Positions 45,564 through 59,500 of a stretch of DNA of 64,000 bases are shown here, piece by piece; the first letter of the stretch is position 1, and every line of letters starts with the position of its first letter. The position numbers and the translations under genes are program-made. The notes beneath the pieces were generated by a model that did not search any database, was not told the origin of the DNA, and was given only the letters and a program-made list of their open reading frames with translations. This DNA comes from Eutrigla gurnardus (lineage: Eukaryota > Chordata > Actinopteri > Perciformes > Triglidae): NCBI GenBank assembly GCA_963514095.1, contig OY741281.1:10637819-10701818 (forward strand). Direction: 5' to 3'.

Positions 45564-47627
45564 TATGTGAGTATTTCCAATTAAGACCAGGGACTCTTTG
45601 TTATGCAGATTTGTGATGCACCAGATGCCACAGGGCACTTATTCCACCCTCTCCTGCGCCTGAATGTTGGTCGGGAACTGGAGGGGAGGAGACGAGACCT
45701 AGTGGCCGAGAGAGAGACCTCAAGCACGGGGGTGGTTCAGCTATAAGCCCGCAGTGTGCTGGTGACAGGAGGGGAATGCCTGAGCCGACAAAATCTAACA
45801 CTTTAGGCTCATTCCTTTGGGCTTTACGCTTCTCTGTGCAGGCCATGTTTTGTTGCATGGCCACAGTTACACTGGAGGGGAACCACTAAAACACACTTTA
45901 ATCTGTAGGATATGTTTAGGGCATGGAGTTAAACCTACTTCCTATATAGCGTCAGTGCCATTGTAAGACCTGTGGAACATGATCACAATACACTACATGG
46001 AATCTTTAAAAATAAGACATGAATGAATAAAACGTATATGTGTTTATAAGGCCAACACGTGGCGGGTGTTCACATTGTGAATGCGGCTTTAGGTGCTTCT
46101 TTATTTTCCACTACTTCATGGTGGAAGACCGGCTTAATGGAGGAGATAGGCGGATTACGGTAACACCATTTACGCAAACACACACACACACTCAGACACA
46201 CACAATAAACACACCTGAGCAGTGCTCCATAGTTTTGTGCAGTGTAACCTACATTTTAACAGCAGTAGAAGTGTTTGAGATGTAAGTGACGGAGCAGAGA
46301 ACGCGTGGAATGTCTCTGGCAGCGTCTGCAGAATATCTAAAAATCAAATCAACTCAGTTGATTTCAATTTCACACTTCATACAATGGAGATGTAACCAGT
46401 TTCTTAGACGGGGTTTATGGAACTAGTCGTTTTTTTGTGATTTTTTTTTTTAATAAGCTCACTGGGCGTTAAAATCTTTCTGGTAGCCTATAGTGAAGCC
46501 TCTGAACTCTAACACCCATCAAGCCAAACATGTTGCTCCTGCAGCTCAAGTCATTTGTTTTGCATCGGGTTTTATGGAGACACTTGGTCAAGGAGGCACA
46601 GGCACTTGTAAGAGCATAGACTTTTTATGACACAAACCCACTGCCCCATGCCAAAACAATGAATTCCTCTCCACCCCCCTCTCCGGGAGAATGTGATTTT
46701 ACATGCAATCCGAGCCTGAAGTGTGTGCGGACAGTGGTGGGGGGAGGGCTCTCTTCACCTTTCACCCCGCCGTGTTGGGACTGTTTGTGTTTTTTTTCCC
46801 TGGGCCCCTGTGCTACTCGCCGACCAGAGAGGAGACCGTGGCTAAACGCCGACGGCTCTGAATGTGGTGTGACCGTGGTGCGAGTATTATGGCTCAGGAG
46901 CGTTGGGTTCATTTCACCGCTCAGGTCATTTCAGTGTATGCGACTTTTACTCAATATTTCACACTTTCCCCACAAACATTGATGGTTATTAAAGAAAAAC
47001 AAATTGGTTCCAATGCTTCCCAACACATCAAGAAATAAGAAATAAATAAATTCAAAATCTGACCAAGTAGTCTATGTCCATGCTATAGAAATAGAAAGAA
47101 AATACCACTTAAGATATCTATAAAGCCTACAATTAATGTCCACATGAATATCAGGCTCTGTACAATTTAATGATGCATGTATTGCTTCAGATGAATATAA
47201 TAAAATAAAACATACTGCATTAGCTTTGTTAATGCAACAGAGTTGGACACACTCTACTGTACATTCAGGATGTTTGAATTCAGCTCTCACAGGAAGGGTT
47301 GAAGAACTTGTGTGTGCTGCTTACTCAATGCTTTGTCTGTGAAACACTGCTCAGTTGGGCTAAATGCATATGCCAGGATAGAATATGTAAAAAAAGGATC
47401 AAATGTGTTACACAAAATACAATTTCTTGAACTCAAGATAAACAATGTAAGGCTGTTTAACAAAGCCAAAGATGTTTTTTCTACACGACACATGAAAAAT
47501 ATGCATTCCTCGTTGATTAATTGCAATCGAGCACATGGCATCTGTTTGAGCACACGATGACTTCAAAATAAAAGTCCTGTCAGTAGTCATTTATTGAAGC
47601 TTATGCATAAAATCTGTGAAAACAATT

Positions 47628-47629
<2 letters not shown>

Positions 47630-47714
<85 letters not shown>
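47630..47714. repeat. (CA)42 microsatellite
   Basis: Uninterrupted CA run of about 85 bases. Confidence 0.97.
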
Positions 47715-47716
<2 letters not shown>

Positions 47717-50700
47717 TAAGAAGAACATTTTTTATTTTGTTACTGGTGTGATGCTTCTAACAAACCTTCATTGCTCCTGGGATGGCGTTAGGAAGGCAAC
47801 CTATAAAGCACAGTAACCATGAGACAAATAAATAACTGGCAGGCAACTAAGTGTTTCCAACATTTGTGCCATTTCAGATGCAGCTTACATAGAAGGGCGT
47901 TGGGGCTGCTTTTCCCCCCGTGTTGTCTTTCCTCCTAGCCTATTTTACACGTTCCTTACCCTGAACAGAGACCACAAAACTTGACTCTGCCTATGCAATC
48001 ATGCCCTGGACAAAATCAAGAAGAGCCCTCTGACTTTTTAAATCTCAAGAGCTATGAAGTCATATTTCAATTAATAGATCCCCCCCAAAAAACAAAAGCA
48101 TATGAATGAGCATACTGCAGGAGAGCCCTTTTATTTCCATATGTTTTGATATAGTTCCTTTAAATGCTTGCAAACAGGAGAAATAAACACACTCAAATAT
48201 GTTTTCGGAGGTTGTTGTGTCAGTGAGTCAGTCTCTCACCCAGGTCCAACTTCACCACTGTTCTGGGCAAGGGAAATAAGCTAACCTTGGAAAACCTACA
48301 ATGTTTGAAAAACTTGAGTGTCAGAACCCAACGACTTCAATTCTGCTCTGCGGGCTTTGTGGAATAAATGTGCAAGTTTTTTCAGTGTGTTAAAATCTTA
48401 ACTTTATCTTTTATGTAGCAAAAGGTTACAGTTGAGAAAAGGCAGCTCATTTCCCAAAAGATCAAGGCCAGCAGCTGTAACAGTGTGGCAGTGGATGTAG
48501 AGATCTGCACAGAAATACCAACTTGACGTGCAGCAGCAAAGCTCTAGCATGCAGGACAGCCCGGTGATAATCATAAAATACTTTAAATTACATAAAAGCT
48601 CTGAGTGCTACACAAGTAGCACTATACAGTGGTTGGAAGAAGATGGTGTCGCTGCAATTTTTTTTTTTTTGGTCTCAGAGAGAGCTCTTCTCCGACATCT
48701 CGAGGAACATTACATGATTCGTGCAGACTCTGACTTAATCAAGTGCAAGTTGTAAAAATCATTTGCCATTTTCAGTGTTTCAGTAGCTATATGGGCCCCT
48801 CCACAACCGCTGCCCCCTCCTTCGCCTCCCTTTGTTCTCTCCAGCTCTAATAGGTTTTCCCCTGCCACACACAATTCACTTTTTTTCCCCCAGCTCCCCA
48901 TACCTCCCACACCCCCTTTTAGTGCAGTGCCCAGTGTCGACTGGAGCATTTGAGCAATTTGAAATTAAAGCAAACAATGGGCAGGCACTCCCAGGGACCT
49001 CTCGCTCACCATATTACACGGAGGACGCTCGTGTGCTCTTGCGCATTATTGGCAAGTCATTACGTTTCTCTGGAAACCAAGAGCGGGAGTTCGCTCAGAG
49101 GAATCGGTGATGCAAGCAGCAGCTGAGTGCTTGGAATAGCGTGTGTGTGTGTGTGTGTTAAGGAGCATCCTTGGCAACAGCATGGAGATGCTGTCAAAAC
49201 AAAACTGTATATTGACAGGTCTGATACAAGATTCTCAAAGCCTATTTAGTATTTTTTGAAAGATAAAAAGCTATTCAAATGACTTTCTCTCAAGTCTTCT
49301 GCCCCTACGCTCACTCGGCCAGTACATACTCCAACCATTATTAGTCATATTGAAACGGGATGATGAAAAATGTGAAATATTTTAGTTTCTTGAAGATGAT
49401 GCGTTGCAAAGGAGGCTGTTGATTGTTCAGATATGTAGAGAGAAACTCAGATTAAAAATTGTTTTGTATGTGTGGGCTATAATTTCGTGCGAGAAAATTG
49501 TGGAAAACCTATATTTGTCAAACTGCAAAAATGGTTTAAAAAAAATGCTTGAGCTACTTTGTGCTGTAATGGACAATTTTTAAATGTCATGTATTTTTAA
49601 CATCAACTATTTTCATGTCGTATTAATGAGTTTATTACGATGCAATAAAACACCTTAACGTCTGACTTATGCATACAAACACATTCTGCATTACAGCGCG
49701 GAAATTTGTTCTTAAACCTCAAGCAAAATTACAAATATGCATAGTCTGCCTTTATATAAGTGGTACAGGGAATCTAAATTGTAGAAAAATTGCATAGAAA
49801 GGGAAAACATGTAGCAATCCAGAATTTGCAGGAAAAAAACATGTGTTAGTGTGTTTAGTCTGCTTGAACCATCTAAACAAAAAATGTTTTAATTTGTTAA
49901 TTATTATTGGTTATTCTATAAATGCAGTTGATTTCAACAGGGAGGGATTGTCGCGTCCATTGACACTTATTTTATTTTTAAGGGGAAAAATATTAAATGC
50001 TCACAAAAAAAGTTCTTTGTCCAACGATCAGTCCAAACATGATAACTAAATAATAAAGCTGGAAAGGTGCATTCAGTACAGATCTCCTCCAGGTGTGTCT
50101 GCAATGACCACTGCTGTAATGTTTGATGAATTAATACAACCCACAACTGCCACAAAGCAGCTGCTGAGGGCAGCAATGCAGTCAGCTGTGCCTGTACAGG
50201 TAGTTCCATTAGTTGTGAGAGAAAAAACAACAACAATAAAAAATAGCAAACTGCGGCAACGCACCCAGTGTGATCATCCGTAGCCCCTTAAAGCAGACAA
50301 TTAAAAGGTGTTTTTTGAGAATGTGTGAGTAACTGCCACCATGAAAGGTCCTTGAGCAGGCAGCCTTAAATGAGCAATATTATGCAGTTTGGTGCAGCTG
50401 TGTGCAAACTCGGATCTAATTACCTCCTGGTTGAGTACATAATCCGATATGAATTGAGAAAAGCAGGAAATCCTCGTATTTGACAAGTTCAAACTTGAGA
50501 ATGATTTGATTAAATTACTTATTTGATTTTCTAAAAAAAAAAAAAATAATAAAAAAAAAATCAGCTGCTTGCTTATTGAAATAACAATTTCAACTACGCA
50601 AAAAATAATCAAACATGATCATCACGCTGAAAATAAAACCTCTGGACAGGACATATTCATCACAATATGCATCACAAACTCACCTTTAGTCCACTCCGCA

Positions 50701-50850
50701 GGCCAAGAATGAACTTACAGTCATCTACTGTCAACATTTTTTTCACCACACAGTCAACATTCACGTGTGTTGTCTAAACTTCCTGCGTTTAATAGTTATC
50801 TGTCAATAAACCACATCTTCGACTACCTCCATGTTGCTACAGTGTTACAG

Positions 50851-51245
50851 TTGAGTGAAGTCTCCTCGCTACAAACTTTCAAACCGCCTCGGCCATGCGG
50901 AACCAAAATGGAACGTTAGCGCTCGGCGATCCAATCACATCCGCCTTTTACTTCCTGTCAGAGGGCACGCACACACACGCGCCCGACGTCATTACGCATA
51001 TCCTGTTCTCTACGAAGTCAACCCCCCGCCCCCTCCCTCCACCTCTCCTCCTCACCGTCGCGCCGCGAACTGGATGTTTTGGTGAGAAAATACGGTGACG
51101 AAAAGGGACGTAAATACCTCCAGGACATGCCATTGCGACCAAGTGGGACCTAAAGCGGCGTAGCGGGGCAAAAAGCGGCGTCTTCGGCGGAGGTTTCGGG
51201 TTAATCTTTACAACCAATTCCTCCGCATGTCCGCTTTCTTCGTAG
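50851..51245 (+). promoter_or_regulatory. mllt10: mllt10 CpG-rich promoter and 5' UTR
   Basis: CpG-rich stretch directly before the mllt10 ATG. Visible sites: CCAAT near 50931, ETS-type ACTTCCTGT at 50950-50958, and a full CRE/ATF site GACGTCAT at 50985-50992. No TATA box is obvious, consistent with a housekeeping CpG-island promoter. Confidence 0.65.
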
Positions 51246-54200
51246 ATGGTCTCCGGCGAGCGTTGTCTGGCGGTGGACGACGAGTTGTCGACGAATAATA
51301 TGAAGGAGATGATCGGCGGTTGCTGTGTTTGCTCTGACGAGAGGGGTTGGGCGGAAAACCCGCTGGTGTACTGCGACGGACACGGCTGCAACGTCGCCGT
51401 GCATCAAGGTAAGCTGCGCTGTTAGCTCGGCTAGTAGTTACCGTTAGCATGTAGCTTGCATGCTAGTTAGCTCTGTCTTGTTGCAAGGTTATGGAGCCTC
51501 CGCCTCCGCCTGCCCTTACCAAGGCCAGGCTGAGGTCAGGCTCTGCTCACACGGCAGGGCTGTCCACTGCTCTGGCTTCGTGGCCAGCGTTGCCTGTTTG
51601 ATTCCCTCTAGTCAGAGTTGTGCTCATTTTCCTGTATTCCTGTCAGCAGCTGTCATGTGGGATGTAGAGATGGGAGGGGGTACTCTCTTGTCAAAAGGTG
51701 TAAACTTGCGCGGCAAGCTAGCATCGCGGACTTTAAGATATTTGATACGGCCCTCTGGCTCGCTAAACAATAGTACAAACAGCATTGTACGTACGTTTAT
51801 TAATGAGCTGCTTTTGAACTTGGGAGTCCAGAATTCGGAGCATTTCCAACTCCAAAACAATGATCTGAAACGGCTTCACGTTAGCAACAAGACACTGCTC
51901 ACCCAAGATGACTCAGATGATGACGTCCAGTGTTTACAAATTTAACAGCTGGCCATGTGTCCATTTGGCAAACGCAGGGTGAGACTGACAACAATTCCCA
52001 GGGTCAGAAACTCTGAACCAGATTTAATGCAACAGATTTACACTTGTATCACAAGTTTTTAAACATTTTGTTAGTGTTTTTGGACTGTTGAATACTTCTG
52101 ACAGGAGCCTGTCTCTGCCAGCAGTAGCATACAAAGCATACTCTCTGATCTAGTCAAATGTTTAATCTATTTCACCCACGTATTTGTCTATTTTCTTCTT
52201 AAGCAGTGGTGGAAGAACTCAAATCTTATTCTTAAAAAAAGTAGCTACATGCTACCAGAGTAAAATGCCTGCATTCAAAATCTTACTTCATAATAACTTA
52301 TTATCCTTACTTACTAAACTGTCATTATTACTCAATTACCCCGCTAATCATCAAAATGTTCTAAAACTCGCTAAAACCTACTGATATCACTTTACATTCA
52401 GTTAAGAAACTTATATTTGTATTATATTAACATCCTTATTAGTGAAAAAATCAGATGAGATGATCATAAATGATATACGCACCCCTGCATATATAAAGAA
52501 TACATAAATATAGAAAATTATTTTGGTATCCTGGTATTTTCTATACCATGATAGCAAGCTTGACAGCTTTTCAAGTCACTTATATTTTTTAATACTTATT
52601 TTTTCTATGGACTTTCGCAATGTCTTGACAATTGTGAATAATTAAAATGACATCAGAGCATTCACATACTCTATTTGGCATTGGTTAGCATGGCAACAAA
52701 TACAAATTTAAAGTTTTTAAGTGATTTGCGTAGATTAAGTGTCAAGTATGGCTTGTGTGCAGAATATTCTAACCAAATGCTACTATATTTTATCTGCATG
52801 TTTCGTCAAGTAACGCTTGGGTGTTTTAGCTATGGGTGTTATAGCTGTTTATTCCATTGGATTATGGGCTCAAGTCAGATTATAGATAATATGGAAATGT
52901 GTAGAGGTAGGCTAGTTAGGATAGTGCTGCTGCATTTAGGTTAGCACCGTCTGTACTGCAACTTCAAATCTGAGTCGTGTAAGCATCAGTGAAATCAGGG
53001 TCCAACTTGAGGTGAAGAAACTCTGTTTTTAAGTTGCAGTCCAGAATTCCAGAACAAAGAACTTTGTAGAATGTATGAAAGTAAAGAGACATTCGTAGCA
53101 ACTGAAGCCTTTCTGAATTTGTGACCCCATTCATGTAGGATCTACACAGCAGTGAGTAAGATAAATAAAAGTGGACTCTCATTGTGTATTTTGGTATCCT
53201 CTCATCTCCAAAAAATTCAGATGTCAAGCTTTTAAAAAACTTTTTCATAGAAATGTGTGAAGTCAAGATTGACATATTAATACTCTTTATGTATGGTGTA
53301 ACAAGCTCCGCAACATTAACACAAGGAAGGCACTGATGCCTATATGTGTTATGATTAACAATGCATTACTGGTGATTCTCCCATTGTCCCCTGGGGCTCA
53401 AAATATTTATGTAGTGCAGAAAAACTCAGCTTGTGGTCAGTGGAGTGATATTAACAGTAACAGTCTGTTACATCAAAACAATGTTTGTCACAAGTTTGCC
53501 TTTGGGCACTTGAATAAAATAATTGGAATATGGATATTGTTAAGATTTTACCAAGTGTCTTCAGGTTTGTTGTGGTTTTATTATCACTGTGTAAATGCGT
53601 TCTGCCTTATAAAATGTAGTCTTAACGCCTCCCTCCCCTCCCGTTTCTCCCCAGCCTGCTATGGCATTGTGCAGGTGCCCACCGGTCCTTGGTTCTGCAG
53701 AAAATGTGAGTCTCAGGAGAGAGCTGCCCGTGTGGTGAGTCACAAAATCCAGCTTTCCATTTAACATTCATAAGTAACCCTTTAGAATAACACAGTAGGG
53801 ATGGGAGAATATAGGATTTTATTGTGGATCTAGATAAAAAAAAATACTCACAATAAATTAGAGAGCAGATTATCGGCATAATTGTAAATATTGTCACGAC
53901 TTGGAAAAGCTTTCTAGCTCGCTAACACGGTAGACAAGTGAAAAATAGTGCCTGATTCAAAAACATACAGGACACAAAAGTACATTTCTCTATTTATGCA
54001 GGGAGGCTTGGGATTTATAACTCCCGTATTTAGGATTATTTGACTGTGTGTTTTTACGATGTATTCTAAGATTTTAAGGATGTTCACAAAAAAGGTGCAT
54101 CTCATCTGTTGACACAATAAAAAATATTAGTTTATTAGCAAAATGTAAAGTCAAACCAGTACGTTTGACTTTACACTTTACAATGATACCACAGTCCACT

Positions 54201-56437
54201 AGATGTATGATCTAATGTCTTGAAATATGGTATAGATATACTGTGTGTCGATATCTAATGGTAATAGATTTTAGATCACATGATAAATCACACTCACACA
54301 TAGTCAAAGAAAAACACTAGCATTGAGTTTCTCAAATGTTTTCCATATGATTCCCCCCCCTCCCTCCCAATATGTGTGCATATCTTTGATATTCAAGTTG
54401 TTATGAGGTCATAGATACCAAAAACTTTATACAAGAATGGAGTATATTGCAAAAATAGTAGTCCCATGCGCCTGAAGACTAGTAGGATGAGAAAAACTCA
54501 CTTTCTTGCTTTTGGATTTTGAAAAGTAATATTTGTGCTTGGGCGTGCACAGAGAACACTTCCATTAAAATGTCAGTTGTGGGCACAAATGTAAATAGAG
54601 TCTTCCTTTAGCTCATTTAAAACAGAAAATCTAAGAAGGAATTGTATATTAAATGACAATATTTATAACAGAACAATAGTAGCATTGTTTAACTTGAGAA
54701 GCTGCAGTATCAAAGGCAATGGAAGTAATAAATATTATATTTAAAATATATATAAGTGCTGCACAGACCTGCCTGCTACTGCCTCTTTTTGTGGAGCAAA
54801 TACATGTACTGGCAGCATTATGTGTCCTGCTGTCCTTTGACCTCAGCTTGCCTGCCAGTATCCTGCACCAGTAACAACATAATTCACTAAATTATATTTA
54901 ATCCTGATTGCAAACCTCTATAAAATATTATGTTAAATGCTGTTTGAGTGTGTCCATTTACCAACTCTACCAAATACCATTTGTGGTGTGTGACGCTATC
55001 TTATCTGCATCATAACAGACTGTGAAGATGTTACTGCCCAGGCAGAAACATGGCCCCAGAAGCACTGTACTTCCAACAATTGCTGAAATGATGTATGCAG
55101 GGGGTTTTTTTTCTCGCAAAGCTTGGAGCAAAAGCCACAAAGTAGTAATGCTGGCTTGCAGAGTTTCAACTTAATATGACCTCGGAAAACTTCTAAGGAC
55201 TTGTCGAGATTATGTCAGGACAAGATTTACTTGCGTAGTTGTTGATACAGGTGCTGGGAATGATCTGTCAACTGAATTCATGTGTGCACACAGGGCAAAG
55301 TTTCTCTTGCAAAAATGTAGCAGGATAACTAGGTTTTCCTCTAACCCATTAACCTGATGAAGGAAACCAGGTTTCTCATTTATATGGCATTTAAGAAATG
55401 AGTTCAGGGTAGAAATGCAGCAATAACAAGGTCACTTTAGTACATGTAAATGCTTTAAGTAGTGTCTAAAACCTTTACATTGCAGCTGACGTGTAAAGTG
55501 TTAAACATCCAAAGTTAATTCTCCTTGAAGGAATCTGAATGCAAACTTGTTTGTCCAGATTTCCAAACAACTTGCAACCGACAAATGGGCTAGGTGTTTC
55601 GTTAAAGATAATAACAATTCAACTGTTGACACAAACTGGTAATTATATATGGGTGTGTATTTGCTTTGTGCAATTTAAATAAAACACTTATAGTAAAAAA
55701 TCAAAGGCAGATATTTGAAAACCTGTTTTTTGCATGATGGTTATGTGGAATAGAAGCACCATTTCTATGTCTGTGTGATTTTAAACATGCAATAGAAAAC
55801 TATTGGTGGGAGAAGAAAAGAAGGGGCATGAGAGATTTTGTGTGCTGTTTGTAACATGTAGTTGCAACACTTTGTTGAGCAACTACAGCTTATTTATGAC
55901 TTAAGTAACAGTTGGATTGTCAGGCTCAGAGCTGCATAAATAATTGCTTGTGGACTTGTATTTTTTTAAAAGATTTTTTCAGGCATAGACACCTTTCATT
56001 AACAGTGGAAAGTTAGGAAAGACAGGAGAGAGAGGGGGGTTTGACATTCAGCAAAGGACCACGGCCGGGATTCGAACCGGGGTCGGCTGCGTACATGCTG
56101 ACATGGCATGCGCTCTAACCACTCCGCCGCCTGCGCGCCGGACTTGTATTTCCTCGATACACACATGCACTTGGAAAAAGAAATCCTCTCGGCTGGCAGA
56201 CAGTGAGGGTGTTATCTTGTAGAGTTTCTGGCCTCGTGCCCAAGTCAGAGCCACTTGCCAGTTTATCTCACGTACTGGTCATGTGTCACACTTCTGTTCT
56301 TACCGTCCAGTAAGTAGATGAAGTTAAGTGCTGGTTTCTGACCTGTCATTTCTTCTTTACCCACAGAGATGTGAGCTGTGTCCCCACAAAGATGGAGCTC
56401 TCAAGAGGACAGACAACGGAGGTAGAATCCCTCTCAG

Positions 56438-56511
<74 letters not shown>

Positions 56512-59500
56512 CCGTGGTGAGCCTCTTGTGTATTTTGTCATTAATTGCGTGTCACCGGCAAGTTTAAGGGGTGTGAGCGTGCTGGGAGAATTATGTTGCT
56601 GTTTGTTGTGTGTGCTGCCTCTATCTGCCGTCCTTACCAGTCCATGTTTTATGTGTGAGTGAGTGAGTGTGTGTGTGTGTGTGTGTCTATGTTTATGAGG
56701 GGGTGGGCCAGGATGGGTATAGTGCATGGCCTGTGAGGAGTCTCCTCTCTGGGTTCATTGGGAGGTCAGCTTGGTGGAGACTGTAAATATTCTGTGTGTG
56801 TATGTGAGTGTGTGGGGTGTGTGTGTGTGTGTTGTAGTCGGAGAGAGAGGCACAGCTGTGGGATTGTGTCCAGGCCTGCAGGGAGGCATCAGGACAACAC
56901 TAACACACACCGTTTTACTACTTTCTCTTTTATTTTACCCTTCCCATGACCCCTCTCTCCTTCTCTTTTTTCCCTCCCCATTTTTTCTCTCACCATCTCT
57001 TTCCCCGGCCGTCCGTTTCCCTGCTCTTGTCAGTTCGTCATCACTTGTTGTTCCGTGTGGTAGTTGCTGTTATTTCAGGTGGGCCAGTACGAAAGTAGAG
57101 CAAGGGGATTAGTCTAGAATTGGTATTTGATCTAGCATCTTAATTTACCAGAGGCAGAGAAGAAATAAAAGACATAATGGGAGACAAAAGTTAAGCTTAC
57201 CGGTGCTTGTCCTGGCTACTTTGTTGTCTTCTTTAGTTGTAGATACCTGATTTAATATTGGTGCAATCTTTATAACAAGAGTTTAAAGATGATTGATATA
57301 CAAAGTTGAAAGAATTGGCTTTCAAACATAATTTGTCACATCCATATATTAAAGGGGTTTTAATGGAAACAAGTTTAAATTCAGCGATAAGTTCACTTCC
57401 TACAACTCAAAGAAATATAAGATATGTGGCGGCATAACAAATTACAGGCGGATACTGCCACCCTTGAGCATAATTTGGTTGTTCTGATGTGGTTTCACCA
57501 TACATGCAATTCATGACCTGCTACAATAAGAAAAACATCAATTAAAGTTAGTCTCGTCTTCTCCCTTGTAGTTGTCTCATGGTTTCACTGTGGTTTACCA
57601 CAGAAGCTCATAAAGGCATTTTCTAGAACAGTCTTTTTGCCCCTTTTTTTCGTTTATTTCAAATTATTTTGACATTTTGTTCTGAACAACATTTTACCTA
57701 AATGGTCTCAACACATTGGACTTTGATAGGGGATGTTTGTCATGGGATGCTTTATTGAGGTTGGGAGGAGGGGGGCTGTGAATGCTTAGTTTGAGGAGGA
57801 AGGCTATGCCACTTTTATAGTCGTGTTTTATAGGCCTCTTCCAGATTCTTGGAGGGACTTCAAAACAACAACATGCCCCCATTTCACACCCGCTGCCTCC
57901 CATCCGTCCCGCCCTCTGCCCTCCTCCCCCTGTCCCGCTCACCAGGTCAAAGGCAGGTCAGGGGTTCAACTGTAAGTTTAAGCCTGTTTTTGTTTCCGCT
58001 ATGGGGAAAATCAGACACCTCCAGTGTGGCAGGAGACTCCCATTTCCATTTGACCTCCCGTTGACCGCCTTCTGCTCCTCCTCAGCTCGTCGTCAATTCT
58101 GCTGCCACTCTACCATGGCCCTCTGTCATTCTACAGCCCCCAGTTTGTCTTCACTGACAGGCAGCTGTGTCTGTTAGGGCTCAATAAACGGCTACTTGGG
58201 TAGATTAACTACCAAGTTGCAAATTAAAACATTTAAGATTCTGCATTTCAAAGTTGAATTCAATGTAATTTATGTTAAATAAGTGAATGTAACAAATACT
58301 GTTTTCCTATTAATTAAAAGTGTTACAATGCATTAATGTAAAAGTACATGGTATGCAGTAATCTGATGTCACCTTTACTTGAGATTACGTGATTTCTTTG
58401 ATATTTTAACATTATATTTGCAACCAAGTTTCACTTTAAACCGCATTTAATGTGACGGTAACAGTTCAGGTGGAGAGTTGTTAATGGTTATGGTAAATGA
58501 ACCTCCATTTATATCGGACTTTTCTAGTCTTTTTGACTCCTCAAGGTGCTTCAGAATATATTTACCCATTCACACACATTCATACACTGATGGCAGAGGA
58601 GCTGCCTGCAGATCAGGAGCTAATCTCATTCACTCACACACACACCCCTGAATTTGGGGTTCAGTATCTTGCCCAAGACACTTCGGCATGCGGACTGGAG
58701 GAGCAGATCTTGCGATTGGAGGACGAATGCTCTACCTCTGAGCCACAGCCTCGTCCTGCAGCACGGGAGACAGCGAGAGTCTTTCAAGACAAAAACTCAC
58801 AAAATTATAGTAAAGTCCACAAAGAAGTTGATGAAGGAAAGCTGCTAAAATCAGGAACATGCACAGTAACTGTATTTTGCGGCATACTGTGTCGAAGTGG
58901 TGTTTGTGAATCGAATGTCAAGTTTTTCAATCCGTCCACTTCGCATTACTGGGAAACACACTAAAATAATATTGTAATCCGTTCTTTTTGGAGGACTGTC
59001 GCCTCCTGTTTTGGGGTTTGTCTGTAGTCTTTGTTCATCAATCTTATTTTCCTGCGATTAGACATCGGGCAGCCAGAAGCAGACTGGGTAATGGAGTAGC
59101 CTCAGGTCCTAGCTTGGTTAGCTTGGCTTAATCTCTGCTTCCCTCCCTCTCTTCCTGGGGAGGTCGACTCCGCTTTTGGTGGGGTTTGGTCTGGAAGGTC
59201 TAGCTGGGTGATCGACAGTGATCGCATCAAGGTCCACTGCTCTTAATCTAACAACCACACTTCATTTTCCGAGGTTGATCAGTGTATTCTGTCACATTCC
59301 ACTCAGTGCTCCATTAATTAACCAAAAAAACAACAAATTAAGCGCTGCACAAATTGCAACTTTTGGTTTCTATTGGTTAAAGTTTCATGGACTGACGAGG
59401 AACACATTCAGAGGACCTTTTTTAGTTGTGCTGCTCTTCACTGAGTGTAAAGAATGGTTACAAAGAGCTCAGAAGATAAAATCAGGACATAAGCATTCAT

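Larger units (their letters stand above)
42401..50850. other. Intergenic DNA between skida1 and mllt10, no protein gene supported
   Basis: About 8.5 kb with several microsatellites (listed) and no ORF with domain or splice support. In human a small gene (CASC10) lies in this interval; I could not recognise a counterpart. 48950-49100 is moderately complex and could be a conserved noncoding element, but this is only a guess. Confidence 0.5.

Noticed and set aside
42401..50850. A CASC10 counterpart between skida1 and mllt10
   Set aside because: Expected from human gene order, but I could not recognise any matching ORF by eye; absence here is not proof of loss.
56048..56139. Stand-alone tRNA gene on the minus strand (A-box and B-box present)
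   Set aside because: It lacks a proper acceptor stem, continues into a SINE body with an A-rich tail, and is flanked by a target-site duplication. It is a SINE head.
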